DNA of 5,620 bases, taken from positions 1 through 5,620 of the forward strand of contig DROB01000245.1 of assembly GCA_011321985.1 (NCBI GenBank), given 5' to 3'. A model generated the notes under the pieces. It saw only the letters and a list, made by a program, of their open reading frames with translations. It was not told the origin of the DNA and searched no databases. The translations under genes and the position numbers were made by a program. Shown here one piece after another: positions 5,344-5,620 of the stretch; within the stretch, counting starts at the first letter, position 1; the number at the start of each line of letters is the position of its first letter. This DNA comes from Gammaproteobacteria bacterium. GTDB taxonomy: Bacteria > Pseudomonadota > Gammaproteobacteria > SZUA-229.

Positions 5344-5427
5344 TAAGCGGTTCGTTCAGTATGTTGCTTTAGTAGCGGTATGGTAAGATGTGTGGTTTTT
5401 TAAATAAATTAAGGGTATGGTTTTGTT
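5344..5427. other. rmlD-gmd intergenic gap with possible ops-like element
   Basis: The gap has no stem-loop terminator; a T6 run at 5396-5401 has no stable stem before it. No convincing promoter pair was found: TTGCTT (5364-5369) and TAAGAT (5384-5389) are only 14 bp apart. Read-through from rml to gmd is therefore plausible. AGCGGTATGGT at 5375-5385 (strictly AGCGGTATGGT ends at 5384 or 5385) resembles the RfaH ops sequence GGCGGTAGCGT at 8 of 11 positions. GGTATGGT is repeated at 5377-5384 and 5414-5421. Confidence 0.4.
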
Positions 5428-5620
5428 ATGACGAGCGGTAAAGTCGCGTTAATTACGGGTATTACAGGCCAGGATGGTTCTTATCTCGCTGAATTTCTTT
5501 TAGAAAAGGGATATGTCGTTCATGGGATAAAACGCCGTGCATCATCATTTAATACTGACCGAATAGACCATCTGTACCAGGATCCACACGAGACAAATCA
5601 GAAATTCATCCTGCATTACG
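5428..5620 (+). CDS. gmd: GDP-mannose 4,6-dehydratase, N-terminal part (3' end outside window)
   Basis: Gmd converts GDP-D-mannose to GDP-4-keto-6-deoxy-D-mannose with bound NADP, the entry to GDP-L-fucose, GDP-D-rhamnose, colitose and perosamine. Only the first 64 codons are in the window, of about 320-370 in a full gene. They are characteristic: the Rossmann motif TGITGQDGSYLAEFLL (10-25), with GITGQDG as the GxxGxxG loop, then HGIKRRASSFNTDRIDHLY (32-50). There the arginine pair contacts the NADP phosphate, which sets Gmd apart from NAD-using RmlB. The start is fixed by an in-frame stop (TAA at 5410-5412) and by AAGGG at 5411-5415, although the 12-nt spacing is long. It lies 84 bp after rmlD on the same strand and marks continuation of the polysaccharide cluster. 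A Gmd-like dehydratase acting on another GDP-sugar is a remote alternative. Confidence 0.93.
   Translation, partial: MTSGKVALITGITGQDGSYLAEFLLEKGYVVHGIKRRASSFNTDRIDHLYQDPHETNQKFILHY

Noticed and set aside
5396..5401. T6 run after rmlD as a terminator
   Set aside because: No stable stem lies directly upstream (only a 3-bp GCT/AGC), so an intrinsic terminator cannot be supported.
1..5620. Search for CRISPR arrays, insertion sequences, toxin-antitoxin pairs, riboswitches or a new defence system
   Set aside because: No regularly spaced repeats, terminal inverted repeats with a transposase, paired small genes or recognisable riboswitch cores were seen. Nearly all coding space is taken by known housekeeping and sugar-nucleotide genes.

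Overview
The window looks like bacterial chromosome, most likely from a gammaproteobacterium. The grounds are a tRNA-Ala(GGC) close to gltX, as in Escherichia coli and Pseudomonas, and a VPLPA-type C-terminal sorting signal of the kind common in environmental Gammaproteobacteria. No 16S gene or other species marker is present, so the genus is left open.

Layout. Positions 1-752 hold the 3' half of gltX (glutamyl-tRNA synthetase, + strand). Convergent to it, at 831-1502 on the - strand, is a secreted lamin-tail-domain protein ending in a VPLPA-CTERM anchor. A gene-free stretch of about 365 bp follows (1503-1867). It holds a + strand intrinsic terminator candidate, a pair of 8-bp direct repeats and a probable promoter for the tRNA. 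tRNA-Ala(GGC) lies at 1868-1943. Only 16 nt after it begins the dTDP-L-rhamnose operon rmlB-rmlA-rmlC-rmlD (1960-5343). Each of its three junctions is a 4-nt ATGA overlap. After an 84-bp gap the 5' end of gmd (GDP-mannose 4,6-dehydratase) runs off the window at 5620.

How the genes work together. RmlA, RmlB, RmlC and RmlD are the full four-step cytoplasmic pathway from glucose-1-phosphate plus dTTP to dTDP-L-rhamnose. Gmd starts a second route, from GDP-mannose towards GDP-fucose, GDP-rhamnose or related 6-deoxyhexoses. Side by side they mark the first part of a surface-polysaccharide (O-antigen, capsule or exopolysaccharide) cluster that continues to the right. The VPLPA-CTERM protein is an exported protein of the exosortase-sorted type, a class known to co-occur with exopolysaccharide genes.

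Overall this is a housekeeping-to-polysaccharide boundary rather than a new system. All protein genes belong to recognised families. The points worth a second look are regulatory and architectural: the tRNA acting as the apparent leader of the rml operon, the orphan terminator and boxA-like sequence before it, the insertion of a CTERM protein gene between gltX and tRNA-Ala, and a possible RfaH-type element before gmd.
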